Shown: positions 22,613 through 32,805, counted from the first letter of the stretch. The stretch is 44,049 nt of DNA from Welwitschia mirabilis (GCA_051453625.1 JBOZIK010000001.1:85228496-85272544); one strand, 5' to 3'. Notes: generated by a model not told the origin, from the letters alone. Numbers and translations: made by a program.

Positions 22613-22820
22613 NNNNNNNNNNNNNNNNNNNNNNNNNNNNNNNNNNNNNNNNNNNNNNNNNNNNNNNNNNNNNNNNNNNNNNNNNNNNNNNNNNNNNNNN
22701 NNNNNNNNNNNNNNNNNNNNNNNNNNNNNNNNNNNNNNNNNNNNNNNNNNNNNNNNNNNNNNNNNNNNNNNNNNNNNNNNNNNNNNNNNNNNNNNNNNNN
22801 NNNNNNNNNNNNNNNNNNNN
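22613..22820. other. 208-N gap covering the LTR-D promoter
   Basis: LTR-E shows about 210 bases between the matching flanks, so this gap length looks right. It should contain the TATA box and octamer region of LTR-D. Confidence 0.7.
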
Positions 22821-23479
22821 ATGATAGCTCCTTATTAATCCTTCAAAGGCTCATAAATAAGTCCAATTCATCAAATACATGCATCAAAAAAATAAATGCA
22901 CAAATCTCAAAATTGTCATGTGGCCTAATAAGATAAACTCTTCAATTTTAATAAACAAAATAATAAATATGCTATGAATAAATTTTCCTTATACATTTTA
23001 AAAAATAAAAGTTATGGTAGAGTAAATCTATTTATTTATGATTCTTAGTTCTAGGTAAGAGTGCATGTAATTGTTCAAATGCTTATATATTTAAAAATGC
23101 ATAGAATCTATCAATCATAAAACACAAAGAATAAAATGTCTTTTCATAAATTAATACACTTAACACATTTATCAATAATTTAAATGAGTAAAAAAGATGT
23201 AAACTATATTATTATGTTCTTCTAAAAGTCTTAATCTATTAGTTTTATCATGTGATTTTAATTTCTTATATAATGGGAATATCTAATTTTAAATGTTTGT
23301 ATAGCTTTTCTCATAAAAACATTCTAAAATAATTAATATTATTTTCATGATGAATTATAAACTAAGGTTAATTTAAAATACCATCTTATTTTGAGAAGGT
23401 CTTTAAAGAAGAATAATTCATTCTCTAATTAGAAGTTTAATGTATCCAAATAAAGATTTACATAATATAGAATATGACA

Positions 23480-23493
23480 TCCTCCTTCACTTA
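23480..23493 (-). promoter_or_regulatory. Polypurine tract of the minus-strand element
   Basis: Read on the minus strand, TAAGTGAAGGAGGA directly precedes the TGTCATATTC start of LTR-D. Confidence 0.8.
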
Positions 23494-23633
23494 TATTGAT
23501 TTACTCCTAGGAATCAAGATGTATAAAGAGGTTAAGATCACTTAACTACATATTATGATATTTAAAAATATTTGGGTTTTAATTTTTCATTGTTCCTCTA
23601 GCTTCTAAATGACTTCATTAATACTATGATTAC
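23494..23633 (-). pseudogene. End of the chromodomain tail, split off by the nested element
   Basis: Minus-strand continuation of the pol frame after the nested insertion. SINEVI-stop-KLEEQ resembles the EEATWERE segment at the end of Tekay-type chromodomain tails, and the following KTQIF resembles its KYPNLF terminus. Then comes a non-coding stretch with ATTCCTAGGAGTAAATC up to the polypurine tract. The part at 28421 and this part would be adjacent if the insert were absent. Confidence 0.65.
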
Positions 23634-24360
23634 TGTTGTAACCTAGTTTTAGGTTGGACTTAAAAGGCATAATTGTTTTTAATAAGTTAACTAAATTATA
23701 CTACATTTATGTTGATAATATTGTATGACTTGATTAATCATTTGAAGTGGAAATAATTAGGTTACAACTGAGGGACTTACCTTTAGCTACTTGTACAATA
23801 TATATCAAGAGAACTATGTGATGATAGATCACCCAACTAATACCACAAGAAATCTTAAGGTTAATTTTAAATCTCGATTAGAAGCATACATAAGAAGTAC
23901 ATAGGTTGTGGTTGAGTGGTTGGTTATACAAATAGCTAAGTAATCATGCCTATGTAATCCTCATCTAGATGAGCTCAAACTACATGTAGTTCTATAATGA
24001 ATCTCATTTCCATCTCTACTAATACACATAAGTATAAGATAGATTAAGGTGATCTATATTAGTAGGCATGTGGGAAAAAATATGCATGAAATAATGAAAG
24101 AATAATGTAAAAATGCAATGGTTAACTCAATAAGGATATGATGTCAAACTAAATCAAACAACACCAAATGATATTACATATATATAAACATACATATACA
24201 TAATAGCTATATGTAAGAGTAGAGAAGGTAGTGGGTTAATAACTCTCGAGATTATAACATCCATCCCTAATAAGGAATTCTAATACACAAATGATGAAAA
24301 TACATATATATTACTATAAATCAAATATATGAGTAGTCAATTATATAGTGAATCCCTGTA

Positions 24361-24443
24361 GTGGTTACTTGGTTACAATCATCCATTAGTAACCACATTT
24401 ACTAAGCATAAAAGACCCCTTATTTCTTGCTAGGATCTTGGTG
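24361..24443 (-). repeat. Two-hairpin module, left family 2 LTR
   Basis: Hairpin 2: GTGGTTACT (24361-24369) and AGTAACCAC (24388-24396), a perfect 9-base stem with an 18-base loop. The loop also holds GGTTAC, which offers a competing pairing with GTAACC at 24389-24394. Hairpin 1: TACTAAG (24400) against CTTGGTG (24437) is partly decayed. Confidence 0.75.
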
Positions 24444-24512
24444 AGAGCCAATGGAAAGAATACATTATAATAGAATATCATTATAATAAATTCATGTAGA
24501 AATATGATTAGC

Positions 24513-24541
24513 ACACACACATACATACATAACACACACAT
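24513..24541. repeat. CA/CATA microsatellite in the family 2 LTR
   Basis: CACACACACATACATACATA followed by ACACACACA. A similar run is at 26762-26797 in the right LTR, so the simple repeat is an ancestral feature of this LTR that differs in length between copies. Confidence 0.75.
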
Positions 24542-25774
24542 CCTATTTTGGTAGGATACCTCATAGCTTCTCTTTTATAAGATAATATAGTCAATGTAAT
24601 AATAAATAAATATATAGAATGCAAAAAGGAACTAGCTTTTATGCCACTTGTTAAATCACTAATCTCAATATACTTAACATGATAAAAGTTAAAGAATAAA
24701 GAAAGATAAATAAATTATTAATTAATTAATAAGCATCATAGAATGTTATAACATGTAACTACTTAAAACATTTAATTCATATATATGAATAAGTAAAAAA
24801 ATACAATTAAGGATATGTACCTAGAATTCATTAAGGCATACTAGAAGTAATCATAATCACTAATAAATGTGCTATACCTACATCATTATATAACTATACC
24901 ATGTATAATATAATAAGCGTCACATTTCTTATCAAGGAGAGTTGAGCTTTCTTGGAATTAGGGATCACATCTACAATAGACTCTCTGAATTTAATACTTT
25001 TATTCATTCTTTATTTTATCCATAAGATCTTTTGTTCTTCCTCTCTAATACATTCACCTTCCTTGATGTCAATTTGGGCCTCATTAGAGGCCTTATTTTT
25101 AGCCTTAATCATTGGCTTACTAGTTCTTTTTTCAATAGATAAGAAATTACAAGTAACATCATACCCTTGAGCATCTTTTAAAAGTCACTTCATGCTTTTA
25201 TTGAAAAAGATTTATCTAAAATGTATTTTGTTGAAAAGAAACCATGAATAGAAGAAAAATTAAAGGAAGGACTTCTTAAGCTTAAATGTTTATGACTATT
25301 CTATAAAGTCAAAAACTTAATGTGATAGAAATAAAATTCCAATTTGAAGTGTAGAAAAAGTGTTCCTTTATTTATTCGTATTGAATTATAGGTTTATTTT
25401 AAAACAACACCTAATAAGTTAGATATCTAAGCCATGATATGACAAAATACTTACAACTTCAGTGGAAAGGTACTTCCTTTTCTTCACTCTTATGATTCCT
25501 TATGTAAGCTTCATCAAGAGTGCTCCCTTATTCATCTACCATGCCTTCCTCAGATTTGAAAATTTATGCTACAACAAATAAACTACATGCTTGGGAAATA
25601 AAATTTATCTAGAAAATTGAATTCATTAAGCATATTATAATTACATACAATCATTTTGATTATAATATTACTGTGCATATTTTTTAATCCTACTCTAATA
25701 TTTTCAATTTCTATTTGTTAACATACATTCTTAGCAACATGTTGTACATTTTAATGCAATGGAGTATTGCAGTA

Positions 25775-25788
25775 TACCCTCCCTTAAG
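25775..25788 (-). promoter_or_regulatory. Polypurine tract of family 2
   Basis: Minus strand TTAAGGGAGGGTAT, three bases from the TGCAATACTCC LTR start. Confidence 0.75.
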
Positions 25789-25864
25789 AAGTTTTAATCA
25801 TTAAAAACTACTTAGGATATCTATTAGTTTAACAATTCCCATTATTAAAGTGTTTAAGAAATGG

Positions 25865-25888
25865 ATTCAAACCTAAGCTCTGATACCA
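25865..25888 (-). promoter_or_regulatory. Primer-binding site of family 2, with extended tRNA match
   Basis: Minus strand TGGTATCAGAGC (25877-25888) is a perfect 12-base match to the plant initiator tRNA-Met 3' end, two bases from the LTR. After a two-base offset comes AGGTTTGAATCC, close to the AGGTTTCGATCC complementary to the T arm of the same tRNA. The pairing could therefore reach beyond the acceptor stem. Confidence 0.85.
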
Positions 25889-26610
25889 ATTGTCATAACC
25901 CAGTTTTGGATTAGACTTAAAAGGCATATTTTTTAATATATAAATTAACTAAATTATACTATGTTTACATCAATAATATTTTATGTTTTGATTAATCATT
26001 TATAGCACAAATAATTAGGTAATAACTAAGAGACTTACCTCTTAGTTTTTTCTAGGATATATATTAGGAGAACTATGTGATGATAGCTCACCTGACTCAC
26101 CAATCTTAAAGTTAATTAGAAATCTCAATTAGAATCATACATAAGAAGTGTATAGTTGCAATTGATTGGTTAGTTACATTAAAACTTCAATAATCATGCC
26201 TACATAATCCTCATTCAGAGGAGTTCAAATCACATATAGTTCTATATTGGACTTTATTCCCATCTTTACTAATACACATGAGCATGAGATGAATCAATGT
26301 GATTTGTATTAGTAGATATGTGGGCAAAAATATGCATAAAATAATTCAAGAATAATGTGAGAACTCAATGTTTAACTCAATAAGGACATGATACCAAACT
26401 GAATCAAACAACACCAAATGACATTACACACATATAAACATACATATGCGTATTTGCTATATGTAAATGTATAAGAGGCAACTTGTCAAGAATGCTCAAG
26501 GTCATAACATCCTTTTATAATAAGTATTTCTAATGCATTAATGATGAGAATACATATATATTAATATAAATCAAATACATGAGTACCCAATTATATAGTA
26601 AATCCTCATA

Positions 26611-26692
26611 GTGGTTACTCATCCATAATCATTCATTAGTAACCACATTCACCAAGCATAAAAAACCCTTATATCTCCTCAACATCTTGGTG
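26611..26692 (-). repeat. Two-hairpin module, right family 2 LTR (intact)
   Basis: Hairpin 2: GTGGTTACT (26611-26619) with AGTAACCAC (26638-26646), perfect 9-base stem, 18-base loop. Hairpin 1: CACCAAG (26650-26656) with CTTGGTG (26686-26692), perfect 7-base stem, 29-base loop. Best preserved of the seven copies. Confidence 0.8.
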
Positions 26693-27639
26693 AGAGCCAA
26701 TGAGAGGGATGTATCATAATGGAATGACATTATAATAAAATCATGTAAAAATATGATTAACACACATATGCACATACACACATACATATACACCCCATTT
26801 CAAGATGGTACCTATCATATAATATAATAAACATAATAATAAATAAATATATAAAAATGCAAAAAGGAACTGGTCCATATGCCACTGATTAAATCATAGT
26901 CTCAATAGATTTAATATGATAAAATTTAAATAATAAATATAGCTAAGTAAATGATTAATTATTTAATAAGAATCACAGAATAATCACTAATATTATATCA
27001 TTTTGTGTAGAAGATAACAAATAACTACTTGAAACATTTAATTCATATATATGAATAAGTAAGAAAATAAATTAAGGATACATACTTGTAATTCATTAAT
27101 GCATGCTATAAGTAATTGTAATCATTAACAATGTGCTAAACTTGCATCATTATAGAACTGTACCTTGCATAACATAACAGGTGTCACCTTCCTTATCAAG
27201 GAGAGTTGAGCTTTCTTAAAATGAGTAACTACATCTAAAATAGACACTTTGAACTCAATAGCTTATTTTATCCTCTCTTTTAACCATGATGTCTCTTCTG
27301 CTTCCTCTTTAACATCTTCATGTTTCTTGACATTAATCTAGGCATCATTAGAGGCCTCACTGATATCCTTGATTACTAGCTTGGTAGTCCTCATTTCAAT
27401 AGATAAGAAACTAAAATCACATTACATCCTTATATGCCTTTTGAAAGTCATGTCGCTCTTCTATCAAAAAAGATTCTTTAGCAAATGTAGTTTGTTAGAG
27501 AGAAACTGTGAACAAGAGAAAAAGTAGAGGAAGTACTTTCTGAGCTAAAATGTTCGTTCCTATTTCATAAAGGCAAAAAATTAATGTAATATGAAGAAAA
27601 TTTTAATTTAAAGTATGGTGAGAGTATTCATTTCTTTGT

Positions 27640-27647
27640 TTATATAG
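27640..27647 (-). promoter_or_regulatory. TATA box of the right family 2 LTR
   Basis: Minus strand CTATATAAACAAAG, about 0.37 kb from the LTR start once the false gap is removed. The left copy has AATAAATAAAGG at the matching place near 25360-25375. About 1.7 kb of LTR would be transcribed. Confidence 0.5.
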
Positions 27648-27864
27648 AATTATAGGTTTTTTTAAAATAACACCTAACAAATTGGGTGCCTGAGCCATGA
27701 GATGATAGAACACTTGTAACTTTAATGGATAGGCACTTCCTTTTCTTTACTCTCATGCTTTCTTGTGCAAGTTTCATTAAGAGTTCTCCCTTTTTCATCT
27801 ACCTCCCTCAATTTTGGAAATGCTTGCTACAAGAAATTAACTACATGCTTGGTAAATAGCATTT

Positions 27865-28290
27865 ATCTAGGAAAGTGGATNNNNNNNNNNNNNNNNNNNN
27901 NNNNNNNNNNNNNNNNNNNNNNNNNNNNNNNNNNNNNNNNNNNNNNNNNNNNNNNNNNNNNNNNNNNNNNNNNNNNNNNNNNNNNNNNNNNNNNNNNNNN
28001 NNNNNNNNNNNNNNNNNNNNNNNNNNNNNNNNNNNNNNNNNNNNNNNNNNNNNNNNNNNNNNNNNNNNNNNNNNNNNNNNNNNNNNNNNNNNNNNNNNNN
28101 NNNNNNNNNNNNNNNNNNNNNNNNNNNNNNNNNNNNNNNNNNNNNNNNNNNNNNNNNNNNNNNNNNNNNNNNNNNNNNNNNNNNNNNNNNNNNNNNNNNN
28201 NNNNNNNNNNNNNNNNNNNNNNNNNNNNNNNNNNNNNNNNNNNNNNNNNNNNNNNNNNNNNNNNNNNNNNNNNNATCTAGGAAAGTGGAT
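27865..28290. other. False gap: 394 N between identical 16-base flanks
   Basis: ATCTAGGAAAGTGGAT ends at 27880 and begins again at 28275. Collapsing N and one copy makes the right LTR match the left one in length and content (compare about 25608-25670). The gap probably contains no real sequence. Confidence 0.8.
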
Positions 28291-28420
28291 TTAAATAATC
28301 ATTTTGGTTAGAAAGTTACTATGCATATATTATAAGCCTACTCCAAGATATTTTAATTTCTATTTATTAACATACATCCTTAACAACATAATGCACAATC
28401 TAATGCAGTGGGATGTTATA

Positions 28421-29585
28421 GTTGCTTTACTTTATCTTTACTTAATGGATCTTCTTATTTTATAAATTAATAGCTCATTAGTATAGTACTACTTCTAGCT
28501 TTTTTATAGTCAAAAAATCTGGTTCTACCTACATATGAGATCAAGTTAATACATGAGAAGGATCTAAAATATACTTTCTTAGCATACTGACATGGAACAC
28601 ATCATGCATGTGTAATAATCGAGGATGTAGAGTAAGTTTATATGCAACAATTACAATTCTTTTTAATATTTTAAATAGTTTAATAAATCTAGAAGTTAAT
28701 TTTAATCTCTTAACTTCTCTTATTACTGATTTCATTAGTGATACTTTAAGAAATACATGATCACCTATTTTAAAATCAAGATTTCTTCTTTGATAGTCTA
28801 CATACATCTTTTGTTTATCTACTAATTCTTTAAGTCTATTCTTAATGACCCTTATCTTAATTTCTATTTCTTATAATATTTCTAGTCTTATAATCAATAT
28901 TTCTTTAGATTTTATCCATGAAGTAACTACTCTACATTTTTCACTAGATAAGGCTTTAAATAAATCCATTTGAATTAAATTTCATAACTATTATTATATG
29001 AAAATTATACCAATGATAAGTACTCTTTCCAAAGTTTGTAATTATCTAGAATAGATGCTCTAAGAAGATTTTATAAACTCTAATTAAGTCTTTCTACCTA
29101 GTCATCTATTTTAGGATGAAATATAATGTTGATACTTAACTTGGCTCTTACATCCATTTGTAGTTCCTATTAAAACTTAGAAGTAAATTTTGAATATCTA
29201 TCAAAGATAATCACTAAAGGTACATCATGAAACCAAATAATCTTTTAAATATATGCCCTAGCTATATCCTTAACATCATAAGTAGATTTTCTTAGAATGA
29301 AATATTCTAATTAGTTACTCTATCAATTATTATAATGATAGAGTTATTACCTCTTTCAATTTTTGAAAGTTCTAAAATGAAGTACATGTAAGTCACATTC
29401 TATTTATATTTAGAAATATCATAAGGATAAATTAATCCCACTAGATTTCTATATTCTACTTTAACTTGTTGATAATTAAGGAATCTTAACATAAACTCTG
29501 CTATGTCTTTTTTCATCCCTAGATGCCAAAATTTTTGTTTCATGTTTTAATATATTTTAGTTCCTCTAGGATGATCTATTATAGG
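28421..29585 (-). pseudogene. pol: Integrase and start of chromodomain tail, broken
   Basis: Integrase inserts the cDNA into the host chromosome. Minus strand, from 29585: HPRGTKIY and FWHLGMKKDIAEF keep part of the zinc-binding region, but both Cys of the HHCC set are replaced (RFLNYQQVK). In the core, the first catalytic Asp is Tyr (TYMYF, codon near 29383), the second is kept (IFDRYSKF, near 29201) and Glu is kept (VERLN, near 29093). Then LLRASILDN, SYNNSYE and, in a clean 88-codon frame (28807-28541), RNLDFKIGDHVFLKVS and HMHDVFHVSMLRKY. After the stop, KKLEVVLY and NKKIH match a chromodomain-like tail interrupted by the nested element. Several stops and at least one frameshift; not functional. 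Confidence 0.85.
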
Positions 29586-29985
29586 TGGATTATAAAATTC
29601 AAACATTAGCTTATGTCTTATTCCATCTACATTAGGAACTAGAAAGGTTCCCCTGAATCTAATAACACCATCTAATTTAATACTAAAAGGATTTAAATTT
29701 ATTACTTTTTCTTACTGGTTATTTAATTTTTGATAATTCCCATCCTTTTTTTTTGTTCTTCTAAAATAATGCTAAGAATTTGGATTTGAATTTTCTTGAT
29801 CAATTTAAGATAATTTTATCCACTAATAGCATCTACAACCTTATTTTCCTTACCTCCATGGTATAAAATCTCAAGATCAAAATCACATAAAAATTTCATC
29901 TATCTTCTTTTCCCAATATTTAAGTTTGGTTAAGTAATAATGTATTTTAAACTCTTCAAACTTAAAACTTTACATCATAGAGAAA
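29586..29985 (-). pseudogene. RNase H to integrase linker, unreadable
   Basis: No clear motif survives, but position and length fit the linker of a Ty3 pol gene. Minus-strand frames are fragmented by stops. Confidence 0.4.
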
Positions 29986-30190
29986 ATCCTTTTACAACTT
30001 AAAACAAAAACATACTATAGCAAATTCAAAATCATGAATAGGATAATTTCTCTTATGAGTTTTAAATTATCTTGATGTATGATATCTTACTCTTTTATCT
30101 TATTTAAAAACTACTTCAAGACCTTCTTGAGATGCATAAATATAAACTAAAAATGTCTTTAAATCATCTAACATTACTAATACTAGAGCT
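29986..30190 (-). pseudogene. pol: RNase H remnant
   Basis: RNase H degrades the RNA strand during reverse transcription. Minus strand reads VYIYASQEGLEVVF, then SR-stop-FKTHKRNYPIHDFEFAIV, matching the TDAS and YPTHDLELAA-type motifs of Ty3 RNase H. The catalytic Asp of TDAS is Tyr here (codon 30136-30138). The Asp after YPIH is kept. It lies between RT and integrase as expected. Confidence 0.75.
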
Positions 30191-30289
30191 CTAGTCAAGC
30201 ATTATTTAAGATAGTTAAATTACTACTGAAACTTTCTATCTGTTGGAAGTATTTATTTTTCTTTTAAAAGGTTTATTAAGAAAGAAACT

Positions 30290-31080
30290 ATCTTAGAGAA
30301 GTTGAAAATGAATTAATAATAGTACTTGGAAAGACTAAGAAAGCTTTTAACCTTGGTAATATTATTAGGTGTTAGCTATTCTATAATTACTCTAACTTTA
30401 TCTTGATTTACTGATATACCTTTTTTGGATGTCACATGACTTAGAAATTTAATGGATTTCTTTTAAAAAGATCATTTTTCTATGTTAGCGTATAATTGGT
30501 GATTTCATAAACTTTGTAATACTATTCTCAAGTGTTTCTCATCTTCTTCATAAGTCTTAGAATAAATAAGAATATCATTAATAAATATTATTATAAAGAA
30601 ATCAAAATGTAATTCATAAGATCATAAATACTGTTGGAGCATTAGTTAAGCCAAAAGGCATAATAGTGAACTTGTAGTCTCCATTGTGAATTTTAAATGT
30701 TGTTCTATCAATATCTTCTTCTTTAATTTAAACTTGATGATATTTAGATTTTAGATCAACTTTTGAAACACCTTAGCTTTCTTGAGCTAATAAAAAAGGT
30801 CATCTATTCTTGATAGCAGATACTTGTTCTTAATGGTAATCTTATTTAGCTGACTATAATTAATGCACATCTTAGTATTCTATCCTTCTTATTTATAAAT
30901 AATATAGGTTCTTCTAATGGTGATACACTAAAAAGAATAAATCCTTTTTGTAATAGTTCCTAAATATAAGTGTTTAATTATTTTATTTCTATAGGATACA
31001 TTCTATATAGTGCCTTAGAAATTAGTTGGATTCCTAGGAGTGATTCAATGGAAAACTCAACTTCGTGAAGTGGTATTATT
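30290..31080 (-). pseudogene. pol: Reverse transcriptase remnant
   Basis: Copies the element RNA into DNA. Minus strand, in order: EVEFSIESLLG and YRMYPIEIK (31075-30990), GFILFSVSPLEEPILF (about 30955-30900), [25 protein letters not shown] (motif A, catalytic Asp kept, 30731-30763), FKIHNGDYKFTIMPFGLTNA (about 30700-30645), FINDILIYSK (30556-30585) and FLSHVTSKKGISVNQDKV. The usual FIDD catalytic box is FIND: the first Asp is Asn (codon 30577-30579). Most internal stops lie where Gln or Trp is expected. A frameshift separates the YLL segment from motif A. Confidence 0.9.
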
Positions 31081-31395
31081 CCTTATAATTACATTGTAAA
31101 TACATTAAGATAATTTTTACTATTAATATAATCTTTACTGAATTTTGTCCCTCCTTTAAGCTACATGATTTTAGGTATAGCATATACACTAGTGATCCCT
31201 TATTAATTTCTCTTTTTATATTATTTACAATAATTAAATTCTGCATTGCTAATTTGTAAAACCTGGAAAGATTAGTTTTTGAACATGATTCATCATTTCT
31301 ACTTAACACTTTTTATAATTTATAATTTTTCTATTTTATATTAATTAATTCATATCCAAAATAATTTGATATTTTTCTAAGTTAATAACGTTTGA
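31081..31395 (-). pseudogene. Protease to RT linker, decayed
   Basis: A 77-codon minus-strand frame (31309-31076) has no clear motif, and the start of RT overlaps its end in another frame. Treated as linker of pol, not as a separate gene. Confidence 0.4.
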
Positions 31396-31632
31396 TTAAA
31401 TTTGAAAATTTCCCCTGTTATGAATAAAATACAATTTTGGACTTGTGATTACCTCGGACATGGATCCATTTGATAGCTTTATATATACTTCAATTGGATC
31501 ACAACATAATTTTTTTCTTACAGTAATTCTAGGAGATATAAAGCTATTTGTTTTCCTATAATTAAATAAAATGATTACTTCTTTATTATTAAGTAAATCC
31601 TTACCTTCTATGATAAAGATATAAAATTTCAT
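31396..31632 (-). pseudogene. pol: Aspartic protease remnant
   Basis: Processes the Gag-Pol polyprotein in Ty3 elements. A 78-codon open frame reads LFNYRKTNSFIS where family members have a LFDSGATHSFIS-type active site. The Asp-Ser/Thr-Gly triad is therefore Asn-Tyr-Arg (Asn codon near 31562) and the enzyme would be dead even without flanking stops. Position between the zinc knuckle and RT supports the call. Confidence 0.7.
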
Positions 31633-32049
31633 CCCCTGGTTATCTACTACTACTCAAAGTTATCTTATTGATTGATAAATACTTTTTGATCCTTAAGTTA
31701 TTTCTAGTTATTATCTGGAAGGGTCTCTATCACATAATGGACATTATCTTGCATTATTATTTCCTTTACAGTGGTAGCATTAATATCCATTATATTAGTT
31801 CTAATACTAATACTAAGTAGAAATTTATTAGAAGTTGGATCTTTAAGATTGATCAGTGTATAACTTTGGCTAGGAATATTTTAATTCCTTTTAATGAATC
31901 TTGCTTAGGTTTATTAAAATTCCAATTTCTGATATTACTACTACTGATATCATTTTTGTTGAAGTATCAATTCTTATTTTGATAAAACATTTGTGATTGA
32001 TTTCCCTTAAGAATATGCCCTTGTAAAGGAATTCTTTTCTTAATTTCTT
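31633..32049 (-). pseudogene. gag: C-terminal gag segment with a decayed zinc knuckle
   Basis: Minus strand CYHCKGNNNAR-stop-C (31741-31779) is a nucleic-acid-binding CCHC knuckle with His replaced by Asn, followed by PLCDRDPS. Upstream is an Asn/Ser/Gln-rich linker (SSSNIRNWNFNKPKQDS). The pol-less units on the plus strand lack this whole segment, so their deletion begins inside gag. Confidence 0.65.
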
Positions 32050-32805
32050 AATGTCTTTGCCAGCTTTGTTCTACTACATTTACGTTTTTTTAGTCTTTTC
32101 TAGACTCTTAGGTTAAAAGATGGATACTTTGAGAACAACAAAAAGAAAAATACTATCAATAAAGAGATTTTTTTTTAGCTTCTTCATCTAGATGTATATA
32201 TGATACATATCTTAATAATTCGACAAATTTAACTAATGAGATGTTATGGTTACATTATAAACTTATCTTAGATTATAGAATTCTGTAATATTCTAAAGAA
32301 TATAGAACTCAATAATGTACCTCTCCTTAATGATGTGCTCAAATTCCTTTCATGATATTTCTAGACCTTCTAACTTGGTCATTTCAATTTTTTAAGATAG
32401 ATTAGCTTTTGCTTATAACATATTAGGAGCTAAAAAAGAATTTTCATATTCATCACATCCTAAGGTACCTATAATGTTTTCAATGTCACTTAGTCAAGCT
32501 TCTCGTTTGGAAGGATCTGAACCTTCTATAAACTTTGATGGATTTAGCTTAATAAAATTTTGAATTTATTTTCTCATAACCACTTCCTTAGGTTTATTAT
32601 TACCATTGTTTACTTGTGAGTTTTAATCTTGATTTACTATTTATAATAAGATTTGCATAAATGTGTTTATTAATGCTTTTATATTAAGATTAAATAGGGG
32701 CTGATTTTCATTACTAGGTTGTTGAATCTCTTTTAGATTCTCTTAATGTTGATTACTAGATGCTACTAACCTAGTTTCAACGTTTAACTAATGATGATGA
32801 TGCAT
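32050..32805 (-). pseudogene. gag: Gag core of the full-length element
   Basis: Particle structural protein. ATG at 32803-32805 directly follows TTTCTTTTAG. It reads KFIEGSDPSKREA-stop-LSD, GTLGCDEYENSFLA, S-stop-KEFEHIIKERYIIEFY, collinear with the gag of the two plus-strand units. Several stops sit at conserved Trp (TGG to TGA or TAA) or Gln codons. It follows the leader and precedes the zinc knuckle. Confidence 0.82.

Larger units (their letters stand above)
19262..23479 (-). mobile_element. LTR-D, 3' LTR of the minus-strand element
   Basis: Reverse-complement counterpart of LTR-A/B/C. Left end TGACACCCTATTTTATTACC matches the reversed GATAAAAGAGGGTGTTACA end. Right end GAATATGACA is the reversed TGTCATATTC start. 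It contains two N gaps (19796-20661 and 22613-22820). With gap sizes inferred from the sister LTRs its length would be near 3.5 kb. Confidence 0.88.
23634..25771 (-). mobile_element. Family 2 LTR, left (3') copy
   Basis: 2138 bases. Plus-strand left end TGTTGTAACCTAGTTTTAGG matches TGTCATAACCCAGTTTTGGA at 25891. The right end GGAGTATTGCA is TGCAATACTCC read on the minus strand. Intact TG...CA termini are visible. Confidence 0.88.
25772..25890 (-). other. Entire internal region of family 2 (119 bases)
   Basis: Lies between the two LTR ends. Reading on the minus strand it holds the primer-binding site, about 90 bases of AT-rich sequence without an open frame, and the polypurine tract. No trace of gag or pol. 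Confidence 0.85.
23634..28420 (-). mobile_element. Nested family 2 element: long LTRs, 119-base interior
   Basis: Two direct LTRs, 23634-25771 and 25891-28420, flank an internal region of 119 bases that contains only a primer-binding site and a polypurine tract. It lies in the chromodomain tail of the minus-strand family 1 element, same orientation. The five bases on each side, ATTAC and GTTGC, differ by two transitions and may be a decayed target-site duplication. It encodes no protein, so it must have moved with enzymes supplied in trans, or it lost its interior after insertion. LTR divergence by eye is about one in six, similar to the host element, so it went in not long after. Confidence 0.85.
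25891..28420 (-). mobile_element. Family 2 LTR, right (5') copy
   Basis: 2530 bases as assembled, but 394 are N and 16 are a duplicated overlap. The corrected length is about 2120, against 2138 for the left copy. Starts TGTCATAACCC and ends GGGATGTTATA on the plus strand. Confidence 0.88.

Noticed and set aside
22484-22936. Lys/Ser-rich 150-codon frame
   Set aside because: It spans an N gap, and its visible codons are the antisense of the GGAGCTTGGA block and promoter region of LTR-D.
24952-25170. 72-codon hydrophobic frame in the left family 2 LTR
   Set aside because: The right LTR copy (about 27215-27440) breaks the frame, and no motif is recognised; likely chance in an LTR.
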